Assembly (NCBI GenBank): GCA_902530745.1
Contig: CACABO010000010.1
Location: 1-52,533 of the forward strand
DNA: 52,533 bases
Source of the DNA: an uncultured Alphaproteobacteria bacterium
GTDB lineage: Bacteria > Pseudomonadota > Alphaproteobacteria > HIMB59
Reading direction: 5' to 3'
Shown here: positions 32,409 to 40,705 of the stretch, piece by piece
Layout: the number at the start of each line of letters is the position of its first letter
How positions within the stretch are numbered: the first letter of the stretch is position 1
Program-made: the position numbers and the translations under genes
The notes under the pieces: model-generated
Database searches by the model: none
Seen by the model: the letters and a program-made list of their open reading frames with translations, nothing else
Told to the model about the DNA's origin: nothing

Positions 32409-33008
32409 ATGAAACAGTGGTATAAAACCAGAAAAAAAGACCCCTTTTACATAAAAGCAAAGAAAAATGACATTATTTCTAGAGCTTATTACAAATTAGA
32501 GGAAATAGATAAAAAACATAATTTATTCAAAAACGATAAAAAAATATTAGATGTTGGATGTTCACCAGGTGGTTGGACACAATATATTTTGAAAAAAAAC
32601 CCAGAAAACAAAATAGTGGGTATTGATATACTACCAACTGTTAAGCAGATTGAGGGAAAATTCAAATTTTATATGATGGACTTAAATCAGTATCAATTAA
32701 TTGATGAATTATTTACATCAAATAAATATACTTTTGACTCAATAATTTCAGATATTGCACCAAACACAAGTGGAAACCAATTTATAGATCAAACCAACAG
32801 TTATGATTTAAGTATGCTTTCAGCAAAATTTATTGAAAAATATCTAAACAAAGGTGGTAATTTTTTAGTAAAAAACTTTCAAGGTGAAGATACAGAAAAG
32901 TTATTTAAGTTCGTTAAAAATTTTTTTGTCAAAACACAATATATTAAACCAGCTGCATCAGATAAAAAATCTAAAGAAATTTACATCTTAGGTTTGTTAA
33001 AAAAATAA
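32409..33008 (+). CDS. rlmE: 23S rRNA (uridine-2552-2'-O)-methyltransferase
   Basis: RrmJ/FtsJ-type SAM enzyme that methylates U2552 in the A-loop of 23S rRNA at a late stage of 50S assembly. The start is Lys-rich with SRAYYKLEEID, the SAM-binding motif DVGCSPGGW is at residues 48-56, SDIAPNTSGN follows, and NFLVKNFQGED holds the catalytic Lys. Length of 199 residues is normal. Its 3' end overlaps a convergent small reading frame by 28 bases. It diverges from the adaptor gene. Confidence 0.95.
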   Translation: MKQWYKTRKKDPFYIKAKKNDIISRAYYKLEEIDKKHNLFKNDKKILDVGCSPGGWTQYILKKNPENKIVGIDILPTVKQIEGKFKFYMMDLNQYQLIDELFTSNKYTFDSIISDIAPNTSGNQFIDQTNSYDLSMLSAKFIEKYLNKGGNFLVKNFQGEDTEKLFKFVKNFFVKTQYIKPAASDKKSKEIYILGLLKK

Positions 33009-33307
33009 TTTTTTAACCATGCATTTAATGAATTTAGAGTAGAAAAATTTTTCTTTTTATCTCGATATGTAATTTCGAAAATTTCTTTATCGAATTTTTT
33101 AGAGTAAATAATTTTAATAATTGGAAAGGAAAAATTTGATTTGTAAAAAGTAATTTTTGTCTTTTTGTAATTTGAGTCCTGAGTTTGTATTGAATAATTT
33201 CTCCATATATTTTTTGATAAACCATAAGAATAAGTATTAAGAATATATTGGAATGTTTTTTTTGGAATTGTATCGATATAATTTTTATTTATGTTTAGAA
33301 TTTTCAA
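32981..33307 (-). CDS. Hypothetical protein, 108 residues
   Basis: I do not recognise this family. The frame fills the gap between rlmE and the thioredoxin-like gene, which would otherwise be 314 bases without a gene in a genome that leaves almost none. It overlaps the rlmE 3' end by 28 bases and begins 15 bases from the next + strand start. The product is basic and rich in Lys, Asn, Tyr and Phe, without a signal peptide or membrane helix. A possible beta-rich middle (TKITFYKSNFSFPIIKIIYS) is followed by a helix with AWLKNYFF. Position argues for a real gene; low sequence complexity keeps confidence moderate. Confidence 0.5.
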   Translation of the reverse strand: MKILNINKNYIDTIPKKTFQYILNTYSYGLSKNIWRNYSIQTQDSNYKKTKITFYKSNFSFPIIKIIYSKKFDKEIFEITYRDKKKNFSTLNSLNAWLKNYFFNKPKM

Positions 33308-33322
33308 TATATATTATGTTAA

Positions 33323-33871
33323 ATGGTACTTTTAAATTCTTCAAGCTGTAATTTTGATTGGCAGCCAACTAATTTTCAATTTATTAACTTAAAAGGAGAA
33401 AAAGGGTCCTTTAATGAATCTTTTGACTCCAACGGTCTTTTAGTAATGTTTATTTGTAATCATTGCCCTTATGTAAGATCTATAGAAACTAAGATTGCTA
33501 CTGAAACCAAAAGACTCAAAGGTTTAAAAGTTAATTCTATTGCTTTTATGTCCAATGATCAAAATTCATATGAAGAGGACCATAACAAATTTCTTTTAGA
33601 TCAAATATCAAGGGCTAAATTTGATTTCGATTATATTGTTGATGGCTCGCAATCAATAGCTAAAACATTTGATGCGCAATGTACTCCTGAGTTTTATTAT
33701 TTCAACAATGACAAAAAACTTAAGTATAGAGGTAGGTTAGACTCCAATGGAAAAGATCCTTCAATGGGCGAACCTGAGCTTTATTCTGCTGTTGAAGAAA
33801 TTATTGCTAAAGGATATTGTTCAAGCCAACAATATCCAAGTATGGGTTGCTCAATAAAATGGAAAAATTAA
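33323..33871 (+). CDS. Thioredoxin-fold (redoxin/peroxiredoxin-like) protein
   Basis: A 182-residue member of the AhpC/TSA-redoxin group with no signal peptide, so cytoplasmic. The active-site region reads MFICNHCPYV with a CxxC (Cys-Asn-His-Cys) from about residue 51. The cis-Pro segment is CTPEFYYF, and the ending has two further Cys (KGYCSSQQ and MGCSIKW). This matches the family of thioredoxin-like proteins with a C-N-H-C-P motif, common in marine bacteria, whose partners are not well defined. TATATT at 33310-33315 is close to the ATG. The end overlaps the next gene, so a four-gene unit follows. Confidence 0.85.
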   Translation: MVLLNSSSCNFDWQPTNFQFINLKGEKGSFNESFDSNGLLVMFICNHCPYVRSIETKIATETKRLKGLKVNSIAFMSNDQNSYEEDHNKFLLDQISRAKFDFDYIVDGSQSIAKTFDAQCTPEFYYFNNDKKLKYRGRLDSNGKDPSMGEPELYSAVEEIIAKGYCSSQQYPSMGCSIKWKN

Positions 33872-34344
33872 TCACAAAAAGAAATTTATCTTTATTTGGA
33901 TTTATATCTTTTCTAATGGTTATTGCTCTTTATTTCTTTTTACAAAATAACACTAAAGAGGATGAGAAGCTGTTCGATATATTTTTGGCAGAGCTCTATA
34001 ATGATCAAAATTCAAATTTTGATGAAAAACTTTATTATTTATCAAATTTAGATAATCCCAAAGTTTCATTTTTTAGTGATTTAAAATTAACCTCAATTGA
34101 AAATTTAGATCGATATAACAAAATTGATAAGGATATAATATTATTAAAAAAGGCTTTGATTGACTTAGATAAAGAATTAATAAAATCATTGTCTTTAGAT
34201 GATAGTTTTAGCTTTAATCAAATCGCTAAAATATATTTATATAATTTAGATATCAATAATTATGAATTTACTGAGTCAGATAGAGATAATTTAAATAATT
34301 TTTTTATCAAAGCAGTTGATAGATTATCTAATGAAAAAAATTAA
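33859..34344 (+). CDS. Single-pass membrane protein in the YfgM position
   Basis: A 161-residue protein with a short basic N-terminus, one membrane helix (about residues 10-29) and a charged, helical remainder that would face the periplasm. The usual TPR repeats of YfgM/PF09976 are hard to see, but the order before bamB and der is the conserved one for YfgM-like proteins (Sec- and chaperone-associated). The ATG at 33859 overlaps the preceding stop region by 13 bases. An upstream Met at 33817 would add 14 residues inside the previous gene and disturb the membrane anchor, so it is not preferred. Confidence 0.6.
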   Translation: MEKLITKRNLSLFGFISFLMVIALYFFLQNNTKEDEKLFDIFLAELYNDQNSNFDEKLYYLSNLDNPKVSFFSDLKLTSIENLDRYNKIDKDIILLKKALIDLDKELIKSLSLDDSFSFNQIAKIYLYNLDINNYEFTESDRDNLNNFFIKAVDRLSNEKN

Positions 34345-35515
34345 ATTTTTAATTTTTCTTATATTTTTATCATCTTGTAATCAATATATGGGCACTACTG
34401 AACCTGATTATACCCCAACGAATGAGGTAACTGAGGTTTTTTCAGATCTTAAAATTAATAACTACACTAAAGAAGTTAAGTTTGGAGATATCATTTTTCC
34501 CAAAGCTGTTAATCCCTCTTTTAATATTAATAATTTAGAAATAGAAAAAATTACCAACATAAATAAAAACTCCATAGTTAGTTTTGTAAACGAAAGTATT
34601 TTTATTAGCAAAGATGAGACTATTTACTCGTTTGATAAAAATAATCAAAATAAATTTAAATATAAATTAAATTTCAATAAAGATGAAGAAACAATAAGTA
34701 TTTTTAAATTCAATGAAGAAATTCACATACTAACAAATAGATCTCGAATATTTGTGATTGATGGTAAAAGTATATCTGAGATAGCAGACTATAATATTTT
34801 TATAAATACAGCCCCAATTATATTACATAAAAATTTAATATTATTTAGTGTTTTTGGTGATATTTATGATGTAAAATTAAATGATTACACAATATCTAAA
34901 AAAGATAATTTTATTTTAAATTCAGGTTTATCAGTTAAGTCAAATTTATTTGAAGATAACACAAATTTATATTATCTCTTTAATGCAGGAACGCTGTTAA
35001 CTTTTGATAAAAATAATTTTGATTTTTATAATAACTATTTATTAGAGGATCTTAATATTCTTACATCATTTGACAGATTTAGTGAATTAATTGATACACC
35101 GTTCAGTTATAATGATTATTTATATTTTTTAGATCGTTCTGGAAAAATTGCAGTATATAACCCAGTTTCATCAGATATACTTTGGGAACTTGATATAAAT
35201 GATACTATTATCAGTTACCTTTTTTCAAATGATGGCTATTTAATTTTGATGACTTTTAATGAAGTTCTAATTCTATCAAATAATGGAAATATAATAAATT
35301 CATACTCTCATAATAAGGAGTCACCTATATCAATTTTTAATATTCAAGAAAATCTTTATTTGATTTCAGAGGAGGGTATTAGTAAATTAAATTTAAGTGA
35401 TAAAAGAGATGTTAGTTTTTACAAAAATAAATTTACAAATAATTTAGAAATTTATTATCAAGGGCAAAATATATATCTAAAAGATGACAAAAGTCTTTTT
35501 AAATTAAGTGAATAA
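34331..35515 (+). CDS. bamB: Outer-membrane assembly lipoprotein BamB-like
   Basis: Lipoprotein of the Bam complex. The start chosen at 34331 gives a 394-residue protein with a lipoprotein signal and lipobox Leu-Ser-Ser-Cys (Cys16). The rest consists of repeated short strand pairs, such as SKDETIYSFDKNNQNKFKYKL and LDRSGKIAVYNPVSSDILWELD, as in the eight-bladed PQQ-like propeller of BamB. Sequence repeats are worn down. Position between a YfgM-like gene and der supports the call. It overlaps the previous gene by 14 bases and der by 8. Confidence 0.82.
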   Translation: MKKIKFLIFLIFLSSCNQYMGTTEPDYTPTNEVTEVFSDLKINNYTKEVKFGDIIFPKAVNPSFNINNLEIEKITNINKNSIVSFVNESIFISKDETIYSFDKNNQNKFKYKLNFNKDEETISIFKFNEEIHILTNRSRIFVIDGKSISEIADYNIFINTAPIILHKNLILFSVFGDIYDVKLNDYTISKKDNFILNSGLSVKSNLFEDNTNLYYLFNAGTLLTFDKNNFDFYNNYLLEDLNILTSFDRFSELIDTPFSYNDYLYFLDRSGKIAVYNPVSSDILWELDINDTIISYLFSNDGYLILMTFNEVLILSNNGNIINSYSHNKESPISIFNIQENLYLISEEGISKLNLSDKRDVSFYKNKFTNNLEIYYQGQNIYLKDDKSLFKLSE

Positions 35516-36761
35516 TTATTTTATTATTGGTAAAGTAAATGAGGGAAAATCATTCCTATTTAATCTCTTTTCCAAAAATCATAAGACTATATCGAATCCC
35601 AAAGCTAATACTACGATTGACATAATACGAAAAAGTATATTATCAGAAAACTTTAAATTTAATATATACGATACACCAGGTTTTTATAATTTTAATGATT
35701 TTACAAAACTGATAAATAATATTTTATCACTAAAATTAGATAATATTTACTTTATTTATTTAATTTCATCTTTTACTGATCAGGATTTAAAAATATGTAA
35801 AAAATTACACTCTAGAAAATATAATCTTATGCTTTTCTCATTTAAAAAAATTGATGAAAAAGATTACATTTCAAATCTATTCGATAAAACTTTTACAAAT
35901 AATCCTGATAACTTTTTGATATTAAAAAAATATTTATCTAATAAGAATAAAAAACAGACCTCAAATTTTGAGAATGTTAACAAAAAAACAATAACAATTT
36001 TTGGCAAAGAAAATACTGGTAAATCAACACTTTTCAATAAAATAATGAATATATCTTTATCCATGACCTCACCTCACCTTCACACGACTCGTGACTCAGT
36101 AAATTGGGATATTAAGTATAAAAATCAAACACTAGAATTTATTGATACGGCTGGTTTTATTAGAAGTAGGTCAAATAGAAAAAATCTTGACTTTGAAAAA
36201 CTCTCCTTAGAGCAATCTGAATATTTTATAAAAAAATCATCTTTAATAATATTGTTATTAGACGCTAATTCTGAGTCAAGATTAGACCTATCATTAATAG
36301 GATCCTTGTCTAAAAGAAATAAACCTTTTTTAGTATTAGTTAATAAGATTGATTTAATAGATAATAAAACTTTATATAAGCAAAAGTTTCTTCGTTATCT
36401 CTCATCAAATCATAATTACTATTCTTCTTTGAATATATATTTTATTTCTGCATTAAAATCTTCCAAGTCAAAAATACTTCAAATAATCAATAATCAGTTA
36501 CAAAATAAGTTCTTTTTTAAAACTTCTTATCTAAATAAAATAATAAAATCTGTAAATGGAGAGTTAGGGAAAATTCAAAAAAATTCTAAGGAATTTAAAA
36601 TTTACTTCATTACTGCCTTTACAATAAATCAAAAAAATTATTTTAAAATTTCATGTAATTTTAAAAAAAAGAACATAAAGCCTCATATTAAGAGTTATTT
36701 ATCAAAAATATTGATAAGAGAATTAGACCTTAAAGGAGTAAATTTTAACTTAATATTTTAA
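35508..36761 (+). CDS. der: Ribosome-assembly GTPase Der (EngA), N-terminal G domain eroded
   Basis: Double-GTPase needed for 50S maturation. Two G domains and a C-terminal KH-like domain are present in 417 residues, against roughly 440-490 in relatives. First domain: P-loop GKVNEGKS (8-15) and DTPG, but the usual TRDR loop reads TTID, and the NKxD specificity motif reads KKID (113-116). Second domain: GKENTGKST near 166-174, TTRDS, DTAG and NKIDLID near 279, all canonical. Start is a GTG at 35508 inside bamB. Its 3' end overlaps the convergent gene by 17 bases. Confidence 0.92.
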   Translation: MNNYFIIGKVNEGKSFLFNLFSKNHKTISNPKANTTIDIIRKSILSENFKFNIYDTPGFYNFNDFTKLINNILSLKLDNIYFIYLISSFTDQDLKICKKLHSRKYNLMLFSFKKIDEKDYISNLFDKTFTNNPDNFLILKKYLSNKNKKQTSNFENVNKKTITIFGKENTGKSTLFNKIMNISLSMTSPHLHTTRDSVNWDIKYKNQTLEFIDTAGFIRSRSNRKNLDFEKLSLEQSEYFIKKSSLIILLLDANSESRLDLSLIGSLSKRNKPFLVLVNKIDLIDNKTLYKQKFLRYLSSNHNYYSSLNIYFISALKSSKSKILQIINNQLQNKFFFKTSYLNKIIKSVNGELGKIQKNSKEFKIYFITAFTINQKNYFKISCNFKKKNIKPHIKSYLSKILIRELDLKGVNFNLIF

Positions 36762-37230
36762 TTTTAATGTTATTAGAATTTACTAGATCTTTTTTTAAGG
36801 AATTGAGATAATTTATCAATGACATTTTAAAATTATTAAAGTGAACTTTATAATGATTATCTTTTTCTAAAGATAAAATAAAGTAAAATTCTTTTTTGAG
36901 TAATGGTATAAGTAAATTGATGAAGTAGATAATATTCATTAACTCTTGGTAACTTTGTTTAATATGAATGTAATCGTATTGATAAGAAATCATATTTAAA
37001 TCGATGTCCTTATTAATTATTATTAAATCGTCAATTTTTGAAAATCGGCTCCTTATTATCGCATTTGCTTTAATTAATTCTTCTAAAGACTCAAAATTTG
37101 TCTGAAGAAAGGTATGATTTTGAGTAATATTCTCAATATTTTTTTTGGCTAATATTATTTTATTTGATTCTTTTGATAAAATGCTCTGATCTTCACCATT
37201 TAAAATAATTAAGACTTGATTATGAGACAA
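36745..37230 (-). CDS. Degenerate short-chain dehydrogenase-like protein after purF
   Basis: A 161-residue protein, much shorter than the roughly 240 of a normal SDR. The N-terminus lacks the TGxxxGxG cofactor loop: after the first strand it has ILNGEDQSILSKES. The next part follows an SDR plan, with a helix and then a strand reading KIDDLIIIN where SDRs have lDiLVnNAG. A segment with NLLIPLLKK follows. The catalytic YxxxK is replaced by Phe131-Asn-Asn-Phe-Lys135. The conserved place after purF, where alphaproteobacteria often carry an SDR, supports the reading. Probably non-enzymatic, or decaying. Confidence 0.6.
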   Translation of the reverse strand: MSHNQVLIILNGEDQSILSKESNKIILAKKNIENITQNHTFLQTNFESLEELIKANAIIRSRFSKIDDLIIINKDIDLNMISYQYDYIHIKQSYQELMNIIYFINLLIPLLKKEFYFILSLEKDNHYKVHFNNFKMSLINYLNSLKKDLVNSNNIKIKILS

Positions 37231-38685
37231 TTAAATATTGGATCCAGCACTTAGCAATGAGAGCTGTGTAATTTTATTATCACCTAACTGATCTATTAAT
37301 TTGATTGGATAATCTCCTGTGAAGTAATGGTCTGTCAATTGAGGCCTATTATTATCCCTTCTTAAATAACCAAGAGCTAAGTAAAGCCCATCTAGAGATA
37401 AAAATTTTAAACTTTTTGCTTTTACATATTCACATATTTCTTCAACACTCTTATTTGCTGCTAACAATTCTCTTTTAGTAGGCATATCAACTCCATAAAA
37501 ATCTGGGAATTTGATTTCGGGACATGCTATTCTTAAGTGAACTTCTTTAGCCCCTGCATCATAAAGCATCTTTACAATTTTATGAGAAGTAGTGCCACGA
37601 ACTAAAGAGTCGTCTACTAGTATAATTTTTTTGTTTTCAATAGAACTTCTATTAGCATTTAATTTAAGTTTAACACCTAAACTTCTTATTTGTTGGCCAG
37701 GTTCGATAAAAGTTCTTCCAACATAATGATTCCTTATTAAGCCAAGATCAAAATCAATCTTTTTTTGCTGACTGTATCCTATTGCAGCTGCATTTCCTGA
37801 GTCTGGTACTGGTACAACTAACTCTGCATCAACATTGTCCTCTTTTGCTAACTCTCTTCCTAAATTTTTTCTGTACTCATAGGCTGTCTTACCTCTTAAA
37901 ATACTATCTGGTCTTGCGAAATATATATATTCAAAAACACAAGGACGGGGTTTGTGATTACCAAATGGTTTTAGACTATGTAACTTATCATTTTCAATAT
38001 AAACAATTTCACCATTTTCAACTTCTCTAATGAATTCAGCACCAATAATATCAAAGGCACAAGTTTCAGATGCAAGGACATATGAGTTATTTATTGTACC
38101 TATTACTAGCGGTCTAATTCCATAAATATCTCTGGCACCTATGAGTACATTTTTTGTAAGCATCACCAATGCATATCCACCCTGTATTTGTGAAATAGCC
38201 TCAATAATTTTGTCAATATTTTTTTCTTTTTTTGATCTAGCTATTAACTGTACTATCGTTTCAGAGTCTGAAGTTGTATAAAAAATTGCTCCATCTTCGA
38301 CTAGTTTTTTTCTAAGCGTAATAGCATTTGTAAAATTACCATTATGAGAAACCCCAATACCACCAGCGTTTGTGTCTGCAAAAAAAGGTTGAACATTTCT
38401 TAATATTTTACCACCAGTTGTGCTATATCTGTTATGACCAATTGCAAAGCCACCCGGTAATTTCTTTATTGTATCCTCATTATTAAAATTATCTCCAACA
38501 AGTCCAAATCTTTTTTCAGAATAATAATTCTTACCATCATAGGAAACAATTCCACAACCTTCCTGACCTCTGTGTTGCAGCGCATGGAGACCTAGTGCTG
38601 TCAAAGCTGAAGCATCATTAATATTTGAAATACCAAATACACCACATTCCTCTCTAATTTTAGTAGAGATCAATTTTTTTTTCAT
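37231..38685 (-). CDS. purF: Amidophosphoribosyltransferase
   Basis: Commits PRPP to purine synthesis by forming phosphoribosylamine from glutamine. The N-terminal nucleophile would be Cys14 in EECGVFGI, exposed by removal of a 13-residue propeptide. The Ntn-type glutaminase half has HALQHRGQE, HNRYST and SHNGNFTNA. The phosphoribosyltransferase half has the PRPP loop LVDDSLVRGTTS. The YLRRDN ending region and total length of 484 are normal. It overlaps cvpA by 26 bases and precedes the SDR-like gene with no gap. Other purine genes are at 5464-10547. Confidence 0.97.
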   Translation of the reverse strand: MKKKLISTKIREECGVFGISNINDASALTALGLHALQHRGQEGCGIVSYDGKNYYSEKRFGLVGDNFNNEDTIKKLPGGFAIGHNRYSTTGGKILRNVQPFFADTNAGGIGVSHNGNFTNAITLRKKLVEDGAIFYTTSDSETIVQLIARSKKEKNIDKIIEAISQIQGGYALVMLTKNVLIGARDIYGIRPLVIGTINNSYVLASETCAFDIIGAEFIREVENGEIVYIENDKLHSLKPFGNHKPRPCVFEYIYFARPDSILRGKTAYEYRKNLGRELAKEDNVDAELVVPVPDSGNAAAIGYSQQKKIDFDLGLIRNHYVGRTFIEPGQQIRSLGVKLKLNANRSSIENKKIILVDDSLVRGTTSHKIVKMLYDAGAKEVHLRIACPEIKFPDFYGVDMPTKRELLAANKSVEEICEYVKAKSLKFLSLDGLYLALGYLRRDNNRPQLTDHYFTGDYPIKLIDQLGDNKITQLSLLSAGSNI

Positions 38686-39226
38686 TCTTTTTTTCTTTAT
38701 TAGATGGATTAACTATTACTTCTTTTTTGTCCTCTAAATCTTTATACATAAGGTTTTCAAATATTGAAATATTTAATTTCATAATTCTATTTTTTTCGTC
38801 AATATAATTTTTAAAAACAGCAACATAAGAAAAATAAAATAAAATTGAATAAATAATAATACCATAAATTGCACCAATCATGATATCTAACATTTTAAAT
38901 TCTAGTTTTGAGGGCGATTTTAAATCTAAAGCTTTTTCAAAAATAGAAAAAATTAAATAAGTAATTAAAAATAGTATGATAAAGGAAATTATCTCTAAAA
39001 AAATTGAATTTTTATCTTGTATTGACAATAAATATTCAATATTTAATTTTTCTAGAGAAAAATTAAGAACTCTTTTATAAAATATAAAAGGTATTGATAT
39101 AGATAAAATTATTTTTAAACTATAACTAACCGATTTAATTGCTCCTTTGAAACCAAAAAAAATAGCAAACAAAATTAATAGAGTAAGATACGTGTAATCG
39201 AAATAATTAAAATCTGAGATATTCAT
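38660..39226 (-). CDS. cvpA: CvpA family membrane protein
   Basis: Integral inner-membrane protein of 188 residues, homologous to the colicin V production protein. Four hydrophobic segments are visible (about residues 10-25, 32-50, 75-95 and 108-130). The phenylalanine- and glycine-containing FFGFKGAIKS near the start corresponds to the family's conserved first loop. The C-terminal tail is charged and Lys/Glu-rich, in the cytoplasm. CvpA is linked to envelope homeostasis, and the cvpA-purF pair is conserved across proteobacteria. It overlaps purF by 26 bases. Confidence 0.85.
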   Translation of the reverse strand: MNISDFNYFDYTYLTLLILFAIFFGFKGAIKSVSYSLKIILSISIPFIFYKRVLNFSLEKLNIEYLLSIQDKNSIFLEIISFIILFLITYLIFSIFEKALDLKSPSKLEFKMLDIMIGAIYGIIIYSILFYFSYVAVFKNYIDEKNRIMKLNISIFENLMYKDLEDKKEVIVNPSNKEKKNEKKIDLY

Positions 39227-39231
39227 TTTAA

Positions 39232-39930
39232 TTAATATTTTCCACCTGTAACAAATGTTTTAAAAACTTTATTTTTACTTTTTAAAATTTTTTTACAGTC
39301 ACCTTCATCCTCAATGACACCGTTATGAATAAAATAATATTTATCTCCAGTTTTAATAGCGCTCTTTATATCGTGGGTTATACTTACAGCAGTAATTTTT
39401 CTTTTTCTAATTACTTTTATTATCAATTCATTAATTTTATCACTGTTTATTGGATCCAGACCAGTGGTTGGCTCATCAAGAAAAATTACTTTAGGATTTT
39501 TGTACAAGGCTCGTGCTAATGCAGCTCTTTTTTTCATACCGCCTGATATCTCTGAAGGATATTTACTAAATGCTGATTTATCTAGACCTACATCATTCAT
39601 AAGAGAGAAAACTTTTTTATCAAAATTCATCTTATTATTTATGTAATCTGTAAAAGCAATATTTTCTGATATTTTCAAGCTATCAAATAGAGCTCCATAC
39701 TGAAATAACATACTAAATTTATCAATATTGACCTCATATTTACCATCATACAAAATAGAACCACTATCATATGTAAATAGTTTATAAATAGTTTTTATTA
39801 GTACAGATTTTCCACATCCAGATTTACCTAAAATAATTGTTGATTTATTTTTATGTATAGTCAAACTTATGTTATTTAAGACTAAATTTTTATTAAATTT
39901 TTTCTTTAAATTTTTAACTTCTATTTTCAT
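39232..39930 (-). CDS. mlaF: MlaF-like ABC transporter ATPase
   Basis: ATP-binding subunit of an MlaFEDB-type phospholipid transporter. Walker A GKSGCGKS is at residues 35-42, the signature EISGGMKKRAALARAL has the Gly-Gly-Met-Lys-Lys form of the Mla group, and Walker B is VIFLDEPTTGLDP. Length is 232 residues; MlaF of E. coli is somewhat longer. It shares one base with the permease gene and precedes cvpA by 5 bases. MlaD and MlaC are not adjacent here, so the substrate-binding partners, if present, lie elsewhere. Confidence 0.9.
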   Translation of the reverse strand: MKIEVKNLKKKFNKNLVLNNISLTIHKNKSTIILGKSGCGKSVLIKTIYKLFTYDSGSILYDGKYEVNIDKFSMLFQYGALFDSLKISENIAFTDYINNKMNFDKKVFSLMNDVGLDKSAFSKYPSEISGGMKKRAALARALYKNPKVIFLDEPTTGLDPINSDKINELIIKVIRKRKITAVSITHDIKSAIKTGDKYYFIHNGVIEDEGDCKKILKSKNKVFKTFVTGGKY

Positions 39931-40697
39931 TAAAAAAATAATTCTGTAAGAAAATAATTTGATGATAATATTAAAACTGAAGAAATTACTACAGCATTTG
40001 TTGTTGCTGATCCAACTCCAAAGGCCCCTTTATCAGAAAATAGGCCACAAAAACAACTAACAATTGATATAATAAAACCAAAAGTAATTGCTTTAAAAAT
40101 TCCTGAGAGATAATCTGTTAAACTAAGAAAATCTATAGTATTTATTAAATATAAATTATCATTAAATCCAAGCCTGTGAACTGAAACAATGTACCCACCC
40201 ATAACACCTATGAAATCTACTAGTGTTACAAATATTGGTAAAGCAAATGTTAAAGAAAGAACACGCGGCGTTACAAGATAATTATAATAGTTTGTATTTA
40301 GAGTTTTCAGAGCATCGATTTGTTCTGTTACTCTCATAGTGGCTATTTCAGCAGCTATTGATGAGCCAACTCTTGCTGAAATCATCAGACCTGTTAATAC
40401 AGGTCCAAGCTCTCTTGTTAAAGTTAGCACGACTATATTAGGGATAGCAGACTCTGCAGAAAATCTTGAGAAGCCTGTGTAAGATTGCAATGCTAATACC
40501 ATTCCAGAAAATATTCCTGTTAATGCTATAATAGGAATTGAAGATATAAATATAAACACAAAGTAAGAAAAATTATTTCTAGTATAGAACTTGGGTCTAA
40601 AAAGATACTTAAAAAAAAATAAAATAAATAGAGTAAATTTCCCTAAATTTGAAAAAAATTTTATAAAAAATTCGCCAATGATTTCAATAGATTTCAT
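39930..40697 (-). CDS. mlaE: MlaE-like ABC transporter permease
   Basis: Inner-membrane permease partner of MlaF, 255 residues. The family motif region ALTGIFSGMVLALQSYTGF is seen around residues 58-76, followed by LTRELGPVLTGLMISARVGSSIAAEI, which is characteristic of MlaE/TrgB permeases. Membrane helices cover most of the rest. The pair is thought to move phospholipid between inner and outer membranes. It lies 8 bases after dnaB and shares one base with mlaF. Confidence 0.92.
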   Translation of the reverse strand: MKSIEIIGEFFIKFFSNLGKFTLFILFFFKYLFRPKFYTRNNFSYFVFIFISSIPIIALTGIFSGMVLALQSYTGFSRFSAESAIPNIVVLTLTRELGPVLTGLMISARVGSSIAAEIATMRVTEQIDALKTLNTNYYNYLVTPRVLSLTFALPIFVTLVDFIGVMGGYIVSVHRLGFNDNLYLINTIDFLSLTDYLSGIFKAITFGFIISIVSCFCGLFSDKGAFGVGSATTNAVVISSVLILSSNYFLTELFF

Positions 40698-40705
40698 ATG
40701 AGGAT

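Noticed and set aside
33817-33858. YfgM-like gene starting at 33817
   Set aside because: The extension lies inside the thioredoxin-like coding sequence and gives a long polar start before the membrane helix; ATG at 33859 fits better.
37782-38030. 82-codon plus-strand frame opposite purF
   Set aside because: It is antisense to conserved PurF residues, with no family resemblance or promoter.
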